From the NCBI RefSeq assembly GCF_900475755.1, contig NZ_LS483411.1, forward strand, positions 372,001-436,000: a stretch of 64,000 nucleotides of DNA, in the 5' to 3' direction. The notes under the pieces are model-generated. The model was not told the DNA's origin, made no database searches, and was given only the letters and a program-made list of their open reading frames with translations. This document shows, one piece after another, positions 1 to 15,055 of the stretch; position 1 is the first letter of the stretch, and each line of letters opens with the position of its first letter. The DNA comes from Haemophilus influenzae (GTDB lineage: Bacteria > Pseudomonadota > Gammaproteobacteria > Enterobacterales > Pasteurellaceae). The position numbers were made by a program, and so were the translations under genes.

Positions 1-136
1 TCTCTCTTCTTCTTATCGGCAACAAGCTGAACTCGATTTTCTTTCTATTTTTCCTTTCTATTAAGTCTTCTATATTTAAGTTGTTTGTCTACTCTTCTCT
101 TTCGCTCTTTTCTCAAAAACACTTGAGCGTTGTATA
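1..136. other. rRNA operon 3' spacer, no gene
   Basis: This is the sequence beyond the 3' end of the 23S gene. The operon is read on the minus strand, so the 5S rRNA should follow to the left, but no 5S start is visible in these bases. The 5S gene must lie outside the window. Confidence 0.7.
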
Positions 137-3033
<2,897 letters not shown>

Positions 3034-3434
3034 TACAACCTCAAATGTTTTCAATCACTTTAAGTTTTCACTTCAAAGTACGGTCAATTTGATGCGTATT
3101 TTCATTCAAATAAACACTTGATTGCTTTTGTTCAATCAAGATTTTATGCAAAACAGGTTTTGTTTTTAGAGTTTCCTTCTCAGTTCCCTCCTCTCACTTT
3201 CCTGTCTTGCCTACTCAGACTTTCTCTCGAAAATCTCTTGTTTTCAGCTTGTTTCCAATTTTTTAAAGAACAGTTGATAAAACTTTTCAGTTATCATCGT
3301 TAAATAAACTAAAAAAATTAAATTTAAAATTAAACTTAAAACTAAGAATAAAATAACCTAATATTTAAAATAGCTTAATACTATCTCAATACCTTATTAC
3401 TTTGTCTTTTTCTAATTTACTTAACGATGATAAG
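3034..3434 (-). other. 23S-tRNA internal transcribed spacer with boxA
   Basis: This spacer of about 400 bases lies between tRNA-Ala and 23S and holds no gene. On the transcribed strand TGTTCTTTAAAA at 3261-3272 resembles the boxA antitermination signal that precedes 23S in enteric rRNA operons. The rest is AT-rich and probably forms RNase III processing stems. An uptake-like word with one mismatch (AAGTACGGT) lies near 3076. Confidence 0.6.
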
Positions 3435-3510
3435 TGGTGGAGATAAGCGGGATCGAACCGCTGACCTCCTGCGTGCAAGGCAGGCGCTCTCCCAGCTGAG
3501 CTATATCCCC
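3435..3510 (-). tRNA. alaT: tRNA-Ala (TGC)
   Basis: This is a 76-nt tRNA encoded with its CCA end. The complement starts GGGGATATAGCTCAGCTGGG and has the anticodon loop CTTGCAC, giving anticodon TGC, and the T-loop GGTTCGATCC. It sits between 16S and 23S as the second spacer tRNA, the usual Ile-Ala arrangement of enteric and Haemophilus rRNA operons, and is processed from the rRNA transcript. Confidence 0.97.
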
Positions 3511-3595
3511 ATTTATCATTCATCATTTATTATATTAATTAGTTAATATTTTTATAATAAATGATTGACCATTACGCCTTTATCCACTCTCAGAG

Positions 3596-3672
<77 letters not shown>

Positions 3673-3751
3673 AAGGGTAATGTTTTCTTCTGCTCATTTG
3701 TCTACAACTATCAGCCAATCTGTGTGAGCACTCGCTGTCTCTCGTCTTCTG

Positions 3752-5290
<1,539 letters not shown>

Positions 5291-5446
5291 AAGTTCAATC
5301 GCTCAATAAACTACTTAGCTATAAATAAAACACTACTTAAAAAAGTAATTATGAATTTTCAGTTAAGCACCTATTAAGACTTCAAAATTAAAAAATATTT
5401 TTAAAACAAGTCAATCAACAAGTGCCCACACAGATTGTCTGATATA

Positions 5447-5459
5447 TTGTTAAAGAGCA
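5447..5459 (-). promoter_or_regulatory. rrn leader boxA antiterminator
   Basis: On the transcribed strand this reads TGCTCTTTAACAA, the canonical boxA of rRNA leaders, where NusB and NusE load to form the antitermination complex. It lies about 160 nt upstream of mature 16S. Confidence 0.85.
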
Positions 5460-5521
5460 AAAAAGAACGACGCACTTGGAAACTTAAAAACTTCACAACA
5501 GTGCGTCGTTGTGTGCGGTGC

Positions 5522-5549
5522 ATTATAGGGATTTTCAAATCCCTTGCAA
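5522..5549 (-). promoter_or_regulatory. rRNA operon promoter
   Basis: On the minus strand TTGCAA (5549-5544), a 16-nt spacer and TATAAT (5527-5522) form a strong sigma-70 promoter. It is followed by a G/C-rich stretch (GCACCGC) typical of stringently controlled discriminators. It lies about 230 nt upstream of 16S and before boxA. The spacer GGGATTTGAAAATCCC is itself a perfect palindrome. Confidence 0.8.
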
Positions 5550-5646
5550 GTACTTTTTGTAAAAATATTTAAAAAAATGATCTTTTGATGGAAATATAAA
5601 CATTTCATTAAAAAGTGCGGTCAAAAATACAATAATTTTCCAATTA

Positions 5647-7110
5647 TTATTTTTTCCAATAGCTTGGAATAAACAGCACGATTAATGAAAACATTTCTAA
5701 ACGTCCACAGATCATAGCAAAACTAAAGACTAATTTAGCACTTTCTGGAACATCAATAAAACTTTCGTGAATAAAGCCAAGTCCCGGTCCTGCATTCGTT
5801 AATGTAGCGAATACCGCCCCCATCGCATCAAAAACATTCATTCCACAAAGAATAACAGCAAAAACACATCCCCAATAAACCAGTATAAAAATAATGAAAA
5901 ATGCCCAAATACTTTCTATCATTCTTGGTGCTAGACGATTTTTACCTATTCGAATTGGCTGTACTAAATTTGGATGGATTAAACTATGCAGTTCTCGATC
6001 GATTTGTTTCCACAATATAAGTGTCCGTATCGCTTTTAATCCCCCAGTTGTTGAACCGCCACAACCACCAATTACCGCAGAAATTACCAGTAAAAGTCCA
6101 ATAAAAGGCGGAAGATTATCAATATCAAAAATCGTATAACCAGCAGTCATTGACATTGATGTTAATTGTAATGCACCTTTTGTTACTGCCTCGTTCATAT
6201 CTGAAACTAAACCGTAACTATATAAAGATAGAGATACAATACCGATAAAAATAATTTGCATTGTTAGAAAAAAACGAAATTCGGGATCTTTCCAATAATT
6301 TCGCCAAATATTTCTTTTACCTAATGCAAGAAAAGCAGAAATATGTAAACTAAAATTAACACCGCCAATCAGCATAAAAATTGTTGTAACCCAATAAATG
6401 GAAGCTTGATTAAAATAGCCGATACTTGCATCGTGCGTTGAAAATCCTCCATTTGAAATTGTTGAAAAACTATGCCCAATGGCATCAAAAAGATTCATTC
6501 CTGACAGCCAATATGCAATGGCACAAAGAACAGTTAATGAAGCGTAAATAATCCATAGAGCTTTCGCCACTTCTGAAATTTTAGGCAAAGATTTTTGATC
6601 TTTAAGAGGGCCTGAAGATTCTGCTCGATATAATTGTGTCCCACCAATTCCCAACAGCGGAATTATCGCCACAGCCAATACGATAATCCCCATACCACCT
6701 AACCATTGTAAAAACTGACGATAAAACAAAATAGATTTAGGTAAATTATCCAGCCCCGTCATTACCGTTGCACCAGTAGTAGTTAAGCCAGAAAATGCTT
6801 CAAATACGGCTGAAGCAATAGTTAAATGTGGTGAATCGAACAATAAAAGAGGCAATGTTGCCAAGCTTCCTAAAACTAACCAAAAAGCCACAACGATCAA
6901 AAAACCATCACGAGATCGTAATTCTTGCTTATGATGATGGCATGGCCACCAAAGCAATGTGCCTGCCGTCAAACTCAACACAAAAGCCTGCATAAATGCC
7001 TTACCGCCCCCATCGCCATAAATCAGAGCAACAAATGCAGGAACTAGCATCGTACCTGAAAAACACATCACAAGAATACCAATAATTCGGATAATCGATA
7101 AAATACGCAC
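5647..7110 (-). CDS. trkH: Trk potassium uptake protein TrkH
   Basis: This is the membrane channel subunit of the Trk K+ uptake system, which works with the NAD-binding regulator TrkA (not in this window). The 487 residues match the family length. The four pore-loop repeats are visible: TTTGATV at 110-116, STISNGG around 216-222, SMTAGYT around 320-326 and TLTNAGPG around 435-442. The intramembrane gating loop [10 protein letters not shown] is at 348-357, and there are roughly ten membrane segments. The start is GTG at 7108-7110, three bases after the yigZ stop, so the two genes are probably translated together. The order yigZ-trkH-rRNA operon resembles the rrnA neighbourhood of E. coli. I see no clear terminator at its 3' end. 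Confidence 0.93.
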   Translation of the reverse strand: MRILSIIRIIGILVMCFSGTMLVPAFVALIYGDGGGKAFMQAFVLSLTAGTLLWWPCHHHKQELRSRDGFLIVVAFWLVLGSLATLPLLLFDSPHLTIASAVFEAFSGLTTTGATVMTGLDNLPKSILFYRQFLQWLGGMGIIVLAVAIIPLLGIGGTQLYRAESSGPLKDQKSLPKISEVAKALWIIYASLTVLCAIAYWLSGMNLFDAIGHSFSTISNGGFSTHDASIGYFNQASIYWVTTIFMLIGGVNFSLHISAFLALGKRNIWRNYWKDPEFRFFLTMQIIFIGIVSLSLYSYGLVSDMNEAVTKGALQLTSMSMTAGYTIFDIDNLPPFIGLLLVISAVIGGCGGSTTGGLKAIRTLILWKQIDRELHSLIHPNLVQPIRIGKNRLAPRMIESIWAFFIIFILVYWGCVFAVILCGMNVFDAMGAVFATLTNAGPGLGFIHESFIDVPESAKLVFSFAMICGRLEMFSLIVLFIPSYWKK

Positions 7111-7112
7111 AA

Positions 7113-7733
7113 CTATTCGCCTATCTCTAAAAGTTGAATAACTAATCTACCTGAAGACTTTTCCGTTAATTCTGAAGAAAACGCCTCTATTGTTTTTTCA
7201 CTAATACCTAAAATCAAATGAATATTTACCTGAAAATCTTGAGATAAAATCTCAACCTGATATTTTTCACAAAGTTGTTGGACTAAATTTAGCTGCCCAT
7301 AGTCACAATTAAGTTTAAAAAGGGTTCGTTCAACTTTAATTTCGCTTTCAATCAGCTTTAACGCTTGTTGAACGCCATTACCGTAAGCACGAACCAATCC
7401 GCCCGTTCCAAGCAAAATACCGCCATAATAGCGAACCACCACAGCACTGATTTCACCTAATTGACTACCTTGCAATGCACTCAACATTGGCTTTCCTGCC
7501 GTTCCAGCAGGTTCGCCATCATCAGAAAAACCAAATTGTAGAGAATCTGATGGCTTGCTTGCTACGGCAGCCCAACAATGATGCCGAGCATTTTGATGTT
7601 CTTGTTTAATCTTTGCCCAAAAAGCTCTTGCATCTTCTAAACCTTCGGTGTGCTGTAAATAAGTAATAAAACGGCTTTTTTTAATTTCTTCTTCAAAAAC
7701 AACCGCACTTTTAGGAACGAGGTATTCCGCCAT
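7113..7733 (-). CDS. yigZ: YigZ, IMPACT-family protein
   Basis: This is a conserved YigZ/IMPACT (UPF0029) protein of unknown exact role; the eukaryotic relative regulates the GCN2 kinase. The family signature is clear: EEIKKSRF near the N-terminus, ARHHCWA, then [15 protein letters not shown] and [20 protein letters not shown] in the N-domain, followed by a ferredoxin-like C-domain. I chose the ATG at 7731-7733 (206 aa, beginning [10 protein letters not shown]) because it aligns with the E. coli start; an in-frame TTG four codons upstream is less likely. It is cotranscribed with trkH. An uptake word (7702-7710) lies inside the coding region. Confidence 0.88.
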   Translation of the reverse strand: MAEYLVPKSAVVFEEEIKKSRFITYLQHTEGLEDARAFWAKIKQEHQNARHHCWAAVASKPSDSLQFGFSDDGEPAGTAGKPMLSALQGSQLGEISAVVVRYYGGILLGTGGLVRAYGNGVQQALKLIESEIKVERTLFKLNCDYGQLNLVQQLCEKYQVEILSQDFQVNIHLILGISEKTIEAFSSELTEKSSGRLVIQLLEIGE

Positions 7734-7848
7734 TTCTTTTTTCAAGGTAATTTCAATGGCACTAGTCTATCACTGATGACTGGGATTTGTCGAAATTTTG
7801 CCGTAAGCGCGGTATGATATAGCTCTGTTTTTCAAAAGAAAAAAGAAT

Positions 7849-8088
7849 ATGTCTGAAATTTCCGTCACACAAATCCTAGATGCTTTAGGATTACGTTGCC
7901 CAGAACCTGTCATGCTTGTTCGTAAAAATATTCGTCATCTTAACGATGGAGAAATACTTTTGGTTATTGCTGATGATCCTGCAACAACAAGAGATATTCC
8001 AAGTTTCTGTCAATTTATGGATCACACCTTACTGCAAAGTGAAGTGGAAAAACCACCGTTCAAATATTGGGTAAAGAAAGGAAAATAA
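7849..8088 (+). CDS. tusA: Sulfur carrier protein TusA
   Basis: This is a small sulfurtransferase of 79 aa that takes persulfide sulfur from IscS and passes it to TusBCD for 2-thiolation of tRNA wobble uridine. The TusA signature [10 protein letters not shown] contains the catalytic Cys17, and a second family cysteine follows in FCQF. The length is normal. It is divergent from yigZ, with about 115 bp between the two starts. Its partner genes tusD, tusC and tusB are at 43.5-44.6 kb in this window. Confidence 0.92.
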   Translation: MSEISVTQILDALGLRCPEPVMLVRKNIRHLNDGEILLVIADDPATTRDIPSFCQFMDHTLLQSEVEKPPFKYWVKKGK

Positions 8089-8255
8089 AAAATTTACACC
8101 TTGATTAATTGATTATTTGGTCTAACTTTAAGAGGTAGAGCACTTTGATATATAAGTGCGGTTATTTTTATGAAAGTTTTCCGCCCTGTTTCGTTGTTAT
8201 GTTATCATTACATTAATGTAACATTTTTAACACTTTAAACTTTTAGGAGAGCTTT

Positions 8256-9590
8256 ATGAAAAACGTCGTGATCGTTGGTGGGGGTGCTGGCGGTGTTGAA
8301 TTAGCGACATTTTTGGGTAATAAATTAGGTCGTCAAAAACAAGCTAAAGTAACGCTGGTTGATCGCAATGCCACCCATTTATGGAAACCCTTATTGCATG
8401 AAATTGCAACTGGTGTAATGGATGATGGCGTTGATTCTTTAAGTTATCGTGCGCACGGTAAAAATCATTTTTTCAGTTTTGAGCAAGGTTTAATTATACG
8501 TATTAATCGCGAACAAAAATATGTTGAACTTGCACCTGTTTATGGGCAAGAGGGCGATATGCTTGTCATTGCTCGTCGAATTCCTTACGATTATTTAGTG
8601 ATTGCCATTGGAAGTAAATCTAATGATTTCAATACAAAAGGTGTGGCAGATAATTGTATTTTTTTAGATAGTTCAAAACAGGCTTTACGTTTTCAACATA
8701 AACTGTTGGAATTATTTTTAAAATTTTCAGAAAACCGCGCGTTAGATGATATTGGCGAAGAAGAGTTTAAACAAAAATTAGTAGACGAAAATAAAGTAAA
8801 TATTGCTATTGTGGGAGGTGGAGCAACTGGTGTGGAATTAACTGCAGAACTTTATCATGCCGCTGAAGATTTGTCTTCTTACGGTTATGGTAAAATTGAT
8901 AGCTCTTGCTTACAAGTTACTTTAGTCGAAGCGGGAACACGTTTATTGCCAGCATTACCTGAAAATTTATCTGCTGCAGTGCTAGATGAATTAAAAGAAA
9001 TGGGCACCAATGTTCAATTAAACACAATGATCACTGAAGCTCAGCCAAATACACTTATTACCAAAGATGGTGGGGAAATTAAGGCTGATCTTATTGTTTG
9101 GGCGGCTGGGGTTCGCGTTTCAACAGTAACGCAGCAATTTGATGGATTGGAAATTAATCGTATCAATCAATTAGTGGTTAAAGATACACTTCAAACTACT
9201 GTTGATGATAGTATTTTTGCAATTGGTGATTGTGCTGCATTAATACAATCAAATGGTAAATTGGTTCCGCCAAGAGCGCAAGCTGCACATCAAATGGCAA
9301 AGGCTTGTGCAAAAAATATTTTTGCATTATTTGAAAATAAACCACTGAAATCTTTTAAATATAACGACAAAGGTACTTTAGTTTCGCTGTCAGATTTTAC
9401 CGCACTTGGTAGTCTAACCAATAAGTTTGGTAAAAATCCACTTACCGTTCAAGGTAAATTTGCTCAGTTTGCTTATGTTTCTTTGTATCGAATGCACCAA
9501 CACGCTTTGCACGGTTGTATTAAAATTGGTTTGATTATTCTCGTTGATAAATTAAATCGTTATTTAAAACCAAGATTAAAATTGCATTGA
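8256..9590 (+). CDS. ndh: Type II NADH dehydrogenase Ndh
   Basis: This is a membrane-associated, non-proton-pumping NADH:quinone oxidoreductase of 444 aa that feeds electrons from NADH to the quinone pool. It has two dinucleotide-binding folds. The FAD motif VGGGAGGVELA is near residues 7-17 and the NAD motif IAIVGGGATGVELTAEL is near 185-200. FAIGDCA, in the second FAD-binding site, is near residue 325. The C-terminus is basic and amphipathic, as expected for membrane attachment. AGGAG lies just before the ATG. The gene stands alone, converging on plsB with a shared hairpin terminator between them. Confidence 0.93.
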   Translation: MKNVVIVGGGAGGVELATFLGNKLGRQKQAKVTLVDRNATHLWKPLLHEIATGVMDDGVDSLSYRAHGKNHFFSFEQGLIIRINREQKYVELAPVYGQEGDMLVIARRIPYDYLVIAIGSKSNDFNTKGVADNCIFLDSSKQALRFQHKLLELFLKFSENRALDDIGEEEFKQKLVDENKVNIAIVGGGATGVELTAELYHAAEDLSSYGYGKIDSSCLQVTLVEAGTRLLPALPENLSAAVLDELKEMGTNVQLNTMITEAQPNTLITKDGGEIKADLIVWAAGVRVSTVTQQFDGLEINRINQLVVKDTLQTTVDDSIFAIGDCAALIQSNGKLVPPRAQAAHQMAKACAKNIFALFENKPLKSFKYNDKGTLVSLSDFTALGSLTNKFGKNPLTVQGKFAQFAYVSLYRMHQHALHGCIKIGLIILVDKLNRYLKPRLKLH

Positions 9591-9641
9591 TTAAGTATAA
9601 TTTTCTCGTTAAATGCCATCTAAATCATTTATATAAAAGAA

Positions 9642-9660
9642 AGGGCATCAATGATGCCCT
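9642..9660. terminator. Bidirectional terminator between ndh and plsB
   Basis: AGGGCATC-AAT-GATGCCCT forms an 8-bp stem. It is followed by a T-rich tail on the plus strand (after ndh) and by CTTTCTTTT on the minus strand (after plsB). Confidence 0.75.
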
Positions 9661-9669
9661 CAATATTTT

Positions 9670-12102
9670 TTATGAAGAATGATCCTCAGCTTTTTCAATT
9701 GTTCCTTTCACAGTTAAGCAAATTTCTGTTGAAATCAAATGGGAAAGCGTTGAAGCTAACTCTTCTATTTTATCAAGAACAGCATAACCAGATTCATCAA
9801 AGTAACGTTGTTCTTTCAAGTTTGCAATAAAGCTTGAAAAAACCGCTTTATCAAAGAATTCTGGTGCATTTATGCCGTGTAATACGGATAAACGTTGAGC
9901 AACAAGCTGGCTTTCTTTTTCAAGTTCAGCTCGAGAAATAGCAGGTTGTTTTTGTAAAATAGTGACAGTAATGTAATAACGTTGCAAGATTTCCCGCGTT
10001 CCCGCAGACCAAAGCTGTAAAATTCGTACTTTTGATTTATTAATAGATAAGAAGTTATTATTTGAATTAATAACGCTTTGGCGTGCAAATTCATTAATGA
10101 TTTGATGGATTTGTACATTCAATTCATCTTCATTGAAATGTAAGAACAATTCGCCTTGTAAGAAAGGGTAAATTTTTCTAATCGCGTCTAATAATAAATC
10201 TTTTTGGATCGCTTCGTAATGCAAAATAATACTCGCAACTAAAGATGGTAATACGAATAGATGCTGAATATTATTGCGATAATAAGTCATTAGTACAGCA
10301 GATGAACGCTCTAAGCGTACAATTTCGCCAAAATTATCTTTTTCAATTAATACACCTATGCGATCTAAAGCTAATACGTGTTCTAACATTGCTTGCGGTG
10401 TCACATTTGGTAACACTACGTCCGTAGAATAAGGGACATTTTGTAACAATTGTTGATGGCTACTAAGCTGTTCTAGCAGTTGCTCACGCGAAAGTGCCCG
10501 CTGGCGAGATGAAAGTAGTGCAGTGCCCACAAGGTTCATTGAATTAACTGCTGCTGCTTTATTAATATTAATCATCACTTGTTTAGAAATATTATTCACA
10601 GCAGGTGTAAACCATTGCGGTTTTTCTTCGTGATTTTGCTCTTTCCAATCAGGGAAATGTTGGCTCAAATAGTTTGAAAGCGTGATTGGCTCGCCAAAAT
10701 TTACAAAACCCTGACCAAGATTACGTAATTTTTTAATTACACGAAGCACTAAACCCGCATTTTCTTTTTCTTTCGCTGCACCACGTAACTCTTTTGCATA
10801 AGTGTCTACTTCTAATACGTGTTCATAACCAACGTAAACAGGAACAATCGAAATCGGGCGAGTTTGACTATGTTGCAATGCTTGAAGTGTCATAGACATC
10901 ATACCTGTTTTTGGTGCAAGTAAACGACCTGTACGAGAACGACCGCCCTCGATAAAATATTCAACGGAATAGCCTCGATGGAATAGTTCTGATAAATATT
11001 CGCGAAAAATGGCAGAATATAGCCGATTTCCCTTGAAAGTGCGGCGAATAAAAAATGCGCCCCAACTACGAAACATTCTACCTACAGGCCAGAAATTTAA
11101 GTTAATCCCTGCCGCAATATGTGGCGGAACAAGACCTTGATGATAAAGCACATAAGAAAGCAATAAGTAATCGATATGACTACGGTGGCAAGGCACATAA
11201 ACAATTTCATGACCTTCTAACGCTAATTTACGGACACGATCCGCATTTTGCACATCAATACCCGAATAAAGTTTATTCCAAAGCCAACGTAAAAAACGAT
11301 CTACTGCACGTAAACTTGAATGGCTGACATCAGCTGCAATTTCATCTAAAATTTTATGTGCTTCTTTTTGTGCTTTTTCAATACTGATATTTTTTGATTT
11401 TGCTTCATCTTCAATTGCGCGTCGGATTGCTTCTGATTGCAATAGTTTATTAAACATTGCTTGACGATTTGGTAAACGAGGGCCTGTTGCTGAAATACGT
11501 TGTTTTGCGAAGTGCATTTTTGCAACTCGAGCCAGCTTTTGTGCAATTTTTTCATCTGAGCCATGTTCAACTACCATATAACGTAATGAAACCGCTTGAG
11601 AAAAACGCACAAAAGTATCACGTCCAAACCAAATTGCTGCAAATGTTTTTTGTATACCATTTAATAAACGCAAATTGGGCAAATCTGATTTATCTTCTTG
11701 TCCGGGAGAGCGTCCCCAAAGAACAGAAACAGGAATAAGTTGCACATCTAAACTTTCAGAAGTGCGGTGTAATTCAAGGTATTTATTAAAAATGGTGATG
11801 GTCTCGTCTTTCGCACCTTTCGATTTAAAAATTCGACGACCTTCGTCTAAATATACATAACGTGGTAACTTAACGTCATTAATTTCATTTTTCTCTGCGG
11901 GATCGGGCAAGCCTAACGCTAAGCAATTTCGGCGGAAAATAACGAAATCAGTTTGAGATGTATAAGGCAAAACATAAACAATAGGTTGATGAATATTAAG
12001 TGAAAGCTCTTCGATTGGATTGGCGGGAATAGGATTATTTTTCACCAATGCAGACAGCGGCAAGCTCAATAATTGGCGATACATATTTATAAAATTTGCC
12101 AT
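9670..12102 (-). CDS. plsB: Glycerol-3-phosphate acyltransferase PlsB
   Basis: This inner-membrane enzyme acylates sn-glycerol-3-phosphate at position 1, the first step of phospholipid synthesis. The 810 residues match E. coli PlsB (about 807). The acyltransferase blocks are intact: HRSHID (306-311; catalytic His and Asp), GAFFIRRTF (about 348-356), the substrate-binding [10 protein letters not shown] (383-392), and [11 protein letters not shown]. The start ATG at 12100-12102 aligns with the E. coli N-terminus. It is divergent from lexA, as plsB also neighbours lexA in E. coli. Confidence 0.95.
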   Translation of the reverse strand: MANFINMYRQLLSLPLSALVKNNPIPANPIEELSLNIHQPIVYVLPYTSQTDFVIFRRNCLALGLPDPAEKNEINDVKLPRYVYLDEGRRIFKSKGAKDETITIFNKYLELHRTSESLDVQLIPVSVLWGRSPGQEDKSDLPNLRLLNGIQKTFAAIWFGRDTFVRFSQAVSLRYMVVEHGSDEKIAQKLARVAKMHFAKQRISATGPRLPNRQAMFNKLLQSEAIRRAIEDEAKSKNISIEKAQKEAHKILDEIAADVSHSSLRAVDRFLRWLWNKLYSGIDVQNADRVRKLALEGHEIVYVPCHRSHIDYLLLSYVLYHQGLVPPHIAAGINLNFWPVGRMFRSWGAFFIRRTFKGNRLYSAIFREYLSELFHRGYSVEYFIEGGRSRTGRLLAPKTGMMSMTLQALQHSQTRPISIVPVYVGYEHVLEVDTYAKELRGAAKEKENAGLVLRVIKKLRNLGQGFVNFGEPITLSNYLSQHFPDWKEQNHEEKPQWFTPAVNNISKQVMININKAAAVNSMNLVGTALLSSRQRALSREQLLEQLSSHQQLLQNVPYSTDVVLPNVTPQAMLEHVLALDRIGVLIEKDNFGEIVRLERSSAVLMTYYRNNIQHLFVLPSLVASIILHYEAIQKDLLLDAIRKIYPFLQGELFLHFNEDELNVQIHQIINEFARQSVINSNNNFLSINKSKVRILQLWSAGTREILQRYYITVTILQKQPAISRAELEKESQLVAQRLSVLHGINAPEFFDKAVFSSFIANLKEQRYFDESGYAVLDKIEELASTLSHLISTEICLTVKGTIEKAEDHSS

Positions 12103-12311
12103 AATAAATTTTCTCTTTGTTATAAGTTTGTAGATCTTATAGACGTTTAAAAGCAGTTTGTGAATAGAACTATTTTTAGCCCTTTGGTGTTTTTATCATC
12201 TAAAAACTCAAATATTTTAACACATCCGATCTCAACTAATTTAGAAAATTTGGCGACAAAATGTAACTTAATACACAGATTTAAAAAATAACAGTTGCAA
12301 CTTTACATAAT

Positions 12312-12327
12312 CTGTATACAATACCAG
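12312..12327 (+). promoter_or_regulatory. LexA (SOS) box 1 of lexA
   Basis: CTG-TATACAATAC-CAG fits the CTG-N10-CAG LexA operator. It is the upstream member of a pair just before lexA and should mediate autorepression. Confidence 0.85.
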
Positions 12328-12331
12328 TTAT

Positions 12332-12347
12332 CTGTATTTAAAAACAG
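12332..12347 (+). promoter_or_regulatory. LexA (SOS) box 2 of lexA
   Basis: CTG-TATTTAAAAA-CAG is a second exact CTG-N10-CAG operator. It is 20 bp centre to centre from box 1, about two helical turns, the same arrangement as in the E. coli lexA promoter. It ends 8 bp before the lexA ATG and overlaps the Shine-Dalgarno AGGAG. Confidence 0.87.
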
Positions 12348-12355
12348 GAGTGTAT

Positions 12356-12979
12356 ATGAGACCATTAACCGCACGCCAACAAGAAGTGTTGGATTTATTA
12401 AAACGCCATTTGGAAACAACAGGTATGCCACCAACACGGGCAGAAATATCTCGTGAATTAGGCTTTAAATCTGCAAATGCCGCAGAAGAACATTTAAAAG
12501 CACTTTCACGTAAAGGTGCAATTGAAATTATTCCCGGCGCATCTCGTGGTATTCGTATTTTAGACAATAGTTCGAATGATGAATTTGACGGTTTACCGCT
12601 TGTAGGACGCGTAGCTGCTGGAGAACCGATTCTTGCAGAGCAACATATTGAAGCGACATATCGAGTAGATGCAGATATGTTTAAACCACAAGCCGACTTC
12701 TTACTTAAAGTCTATGGGTTATCAATGAAAAATGTTGGTATCTTAGATGGTGATTTATTAGCTGTGCATAGTACTAAGGATGTACGTAACGGACAAATTG
12801 TGGTTGCACGTATTGAAGATGAAGTAACAGTAAAACGTCTTGAGAAAAAAGGTTCTATCATTTATCTACACGCAGAAAATGAAGAATTTGATCCTATAGT
12901 AGTCAATCTTGAAGAACAAAAAAATTTTGAAATTGAAGGTATTGCAGTAGGAATTATTCGTAATAACGCTTGGATGTAA
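12356..12979 (+). CDS. lexA: LexA SOS repressor
   Basis: LexA represses SOS genes and cleaves itself when RecA is activated. The N-terminal winged helix-turn-helix is followed by the S24 protease domain. Cleavage Ala88-Gly89 in VGRVAAGEP, catalytic Ser123 (GLSMKN) and Lys160 (VTVKRLEK) are all present. I chose the ATG at 12356 (207 aa, starting MRPLTARQQ) over the in-frame GTG two codons earlier because it matches E. coli and sits at a normal distance from AGGAG. Two LexA boxes lie directly upstream. Confidence 0.96.
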
Positions 12980-12998
12980 TCTGATACCAAGAATGAAT

Positions 12999-13037
12999 AA
13001 AGTGCGGTAAAAATTTACGGTATTTTTACCGCACTTT
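12999..13037. terminator. Inverted uptake-sequence hairpin after lexA
   Basis: A 16-bp perfect stem, AAAGTGCGGTAAAAAT pairing with ATTTTTACCGCACTTT around the 7-nt loop TTACGGT, is built from two opposed DNA-uptake words. It probably ends lexA transcription while also serving in DNA uptake. Confidence 0.75.
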
Positions 13038-13121
13038 GCTTATACTAGAGTTCTTTATTTGCGATGATTTTTGCTGCTCTTTATAATGCAAAAATCTTGA
13101 ATTTATACAAAGGATGGAAAA

Positions 13122-13946
13122 ATGCAGTTTTCCAAAATGCACGGATTAGGTAACGATTTTGTTGTGGTTGATGGAGTCACTCAAAATGTGTTTTTTACTC
13201 CAGAAACGATTCAACGTTTAGCCAATCGCCATTGTGGAATTGGGTTTGATCAACTTTTAATTGTTGAAGCTCCTTACGATCCCGAACTCGACTTTCATTA
13301 TAGAATTTTTAATGCTGATGGAAGTGAAGTTTCACAATGCGGAAATGGAGCTCGTTGTTTTGCTCGTTTTGTGACATTAAAAGGATTAACTAACAAGAAA
13401 GACATCTCGGTTAGTACACAAAAGGGTAATATGATTTTAACGGTAAAAGATGATAATCAAATTCGTGTGAATATGGGCGAGCCAATTTGGGAACCTGCAA
13501 AAATTCCATTTACCGCAAATAAATTTGAGAAAAATTATATTCTGCGTACAGATATTCAAACCGTATTATGCGGTACAGTTTCAATGGGCAATCCTCATTG
13601 TGTTGTACAAGTAGATGATATTCAAACAGCCAATGTTGAACAACTTGGTCCCTTACTAGAAAGCCACGAACGCTTTCCTGAGCGTGTCAATGCTGGTTTT
13701 ATGCAAATCATCAACAAAGAACATATTAAGCTTAGAGTTTATGAACGTGGTGCAGGAGAAACTCAAGCCTGTGGAAGTGGAGCTTGTGCAGCTGTTGCAG
13801 TTGGAATTATGCAAGGCTTATTAAACAACAATGTCCAAGTAGATTTACCAGGCGGTTCATTAATCATTGAATGGAATGGCGTTGGTCATCCACTTTATAT
13901 GACAGGCGAGGCAACTCATGTTTATGATGGGTTTATAACGCTTTAA
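13122..13946 (+). CDS. dapF: Diaminopimelate epimerase DapF
   Basis: DapF interconverts LL- and meso-diaminopimelate for lysine and peptidoglycan synthesis, without PLP. Both catalytic cysteines are present: Cys73 in [13 protein letters not shown] and the second in [15 protein letters not shown] near residue 217. The N-terminal MHGLGNDF block is also intact. At 274 aa it has the usual length. A putative Shine-Dalgarno sequence AAAGGATGG lies before the ATG. It stands alone between lexA and the convergent tpx. Confidence 0.95.
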   Translation: MQFSKMHGLGNDFVVVDGVTQNVFFTPETIQRLANRHCGIGFDQLLIVEAPYDPELDFHYRIFNADGSEVSQCGNGARCFARFVTLKGLTNKKDISVSTQKGNMILTVKDDNQIRVNMGEPIWEPAKIPFTANKFEKNYILRTDIQTVLCGTVSMGNPHCVVQVDDIQTANVEQLGPLLESHERFPERVNAGFMQIINKEHIKLRVYERGAGETQACGSGACAAVAVGIMQGLLNNNVQVDLPGGSLIIEWNGVGHPLYMTGEATHVYDGFITL

Positions 13947-14120
13947 TATTTTTCCCCATTTATCTTAAAAAAAGATGAGGAGTTTTTCTTAAATAAGCGT
14001 AAACATTTTGTATCTAAATATATTTTTATTGAACTGTTTGATAACTTTAAGTAATCAGAACAAGCATTTTTCATACAATCTCTAGATTTTTTACTCAAAG
14101 AAAGAGATTATTAGCATAAT

Positions 14121-14143
14121 AAAAAAACCGCCTTTCGGCGGTT
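14121..14143 (-). terminator. tpx terminator
   Basis: Read on the minus strand, AACCGCC-GAAA-GGCGGTT has a 7-bp stem with a GNRA-type tetraloop and is followed by a run of T. It lies 23 nt after the tpx stop. It is a textbook Rho-independent terminator. Confidence 0.88.
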
Positions 14144-14165
14144 CTTGTTTTCAATCTTCTATCTA

Positions 14166-14663
14166 CTACGCTAACACTACCAATGCAGCTTCATAGTTTG
14201 GTTCTTCTTTAATTTCTTCAACTAACTGGCTGTGTAAAACATTATTTTGCTCATCTAACACAATAACCGCACGAGAAGTTAGACCTGCTAACGGACCAGT
14301 TTGAATATCTACGCCTAATTGTGCGTGTAATGCATGGTTACGGAAAGTCGAAACTGTTTTGGCATTTTCAATCCCTTCAGCTCCACAAAAACGAGCTTGA
14401 GCAAAGGGTAAGTCTGCTGAAATACAAAGCACAACGGTGTTACTTAATTTTGCTGCTTGTTGGTTAAATTTACGTACTGAAGTCGCACACACACCTGTGT
14501 CGATGCTTGGAAAAATATTTAGGACTTTGCGTTTACCTGCAAAATCGTTTAATGCAACATCGGCTAAATCATTACCGACTAAAATAAAGTTTTCTACTAT
14601 TTCGCCCACTTGAGGGAAATGTCCACTAACTTCAATAGGGTTTCCTGCTAATGTAACTGTCAT
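14166..14663 (-). CDS. tpx: Thiol peroxidase Tpx
   Basis: Tpx is an atypical 2-Cys peroxiredoxin that reduces lipid hydroperoxides and H2O2 with thioredoxin. The 165 residues are normal. The peroxidatic Cys59 lies in [17 protein letters not shown] and the resolving Cys93 in [11 protein letters not shown], the spacing of E. coli Tpx. RAVIVLD in the C-terminal half is also conserved. A strong terminator follows. Confidence 0.95.
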   Translation of the reverse strand: MTVTLAGNPIEVSGHFPQVGEIVENFILVGNDLADVALNDFAGKRKVLNIFPSIDTGVCATSVRKFNQQAAKLSNTVVLCISADLPFAQARFCGAEGIENAKTVSTFRNHALHAQLGVDIQTGPLAGLTSRAVIVLDEQNNVLHSQLVEEIKEEPNYEAALVVLA

Positions 14664-14757
14664 AAAATCCTCTTTATTTAGATTAAGTGAAAAGTGTTTA
14701 AACTATACCACGCTTTCTAATTATGTCCACCAATTAAAGCTATCTAAAATGATGGCA

Positions 14758-14784
14758 TAAAAAACCACAATCATTTGATTGTGG
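14758..14784 (-). terminator. Terminator of the yagU remnant
   Basis: On the minus strand CCACAATC and GATTGTGG form an 8-bp stem with a 4-nt loop followed by seven T. It still follows the decayed yagU gene and shows that this was once a functional transcription unit. Confidence 0.75.
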
Positions 14785-14805
14785 CTTTTTAAATTTAGAA
14801 AAGAA

Positions 14806-15055
14806 TTATCTATTGCGATTTACTTCATCAACGTCTGGTTGGCGAGTAATGCGATTACGCAAATCACGACGAATGACCTCAATTGTCCAGAACCAAAAGA
14901 TATGACCAACTAATTCTGAGATATGTTCATATAATGGCCATTCTGCTACTGGCGGGGTTAAACCTAATGCAGGGAATGTAAATAAGACCTGCAATAATAC
15001 CAACAAAAATTGCAACGCCATAACGACGTTTAGATGGTTCTGAAAATAAGCTTAT
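14806..15055 (-). pseudogene. yagU: yagU remnant with large internal deletion
   Basis: The C-terminal 60 or so codons match the tail of the inner-membrane protein YagU (GLTPPV, then a [20 protein letters not shown] block). In a different frame the sequence just upstream encodes the YagU N-terminus ([20 protein letters not shown]). The two parts meet around 14985-15000, so about 125 central codons (roughly 375 bp) and the reading frame are lost. The expected start codon, correctly spaced after AAGGA, reads ATA (15055-15053). An ATG inside the frame at 15021 would give a 71-aa hybrid, but its first 15 or so residues are out-of-frame reading. I judge it non-functional. Confidence 0.8.

Noticed and set aside
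9870..11860. Six ORFs of 60-93 codons on both strands inside plsB
   Set aside because: They are frame shadows of plsB, which is intact with all acyltransferase motifs.
14806..15021. 71-aa membrane protein starting at the ATG 15021
   Set aside because: The first 15 or so residues are the yagU N-terminal region read out of frame, so the ATG is a product of the deletion and not a real start.
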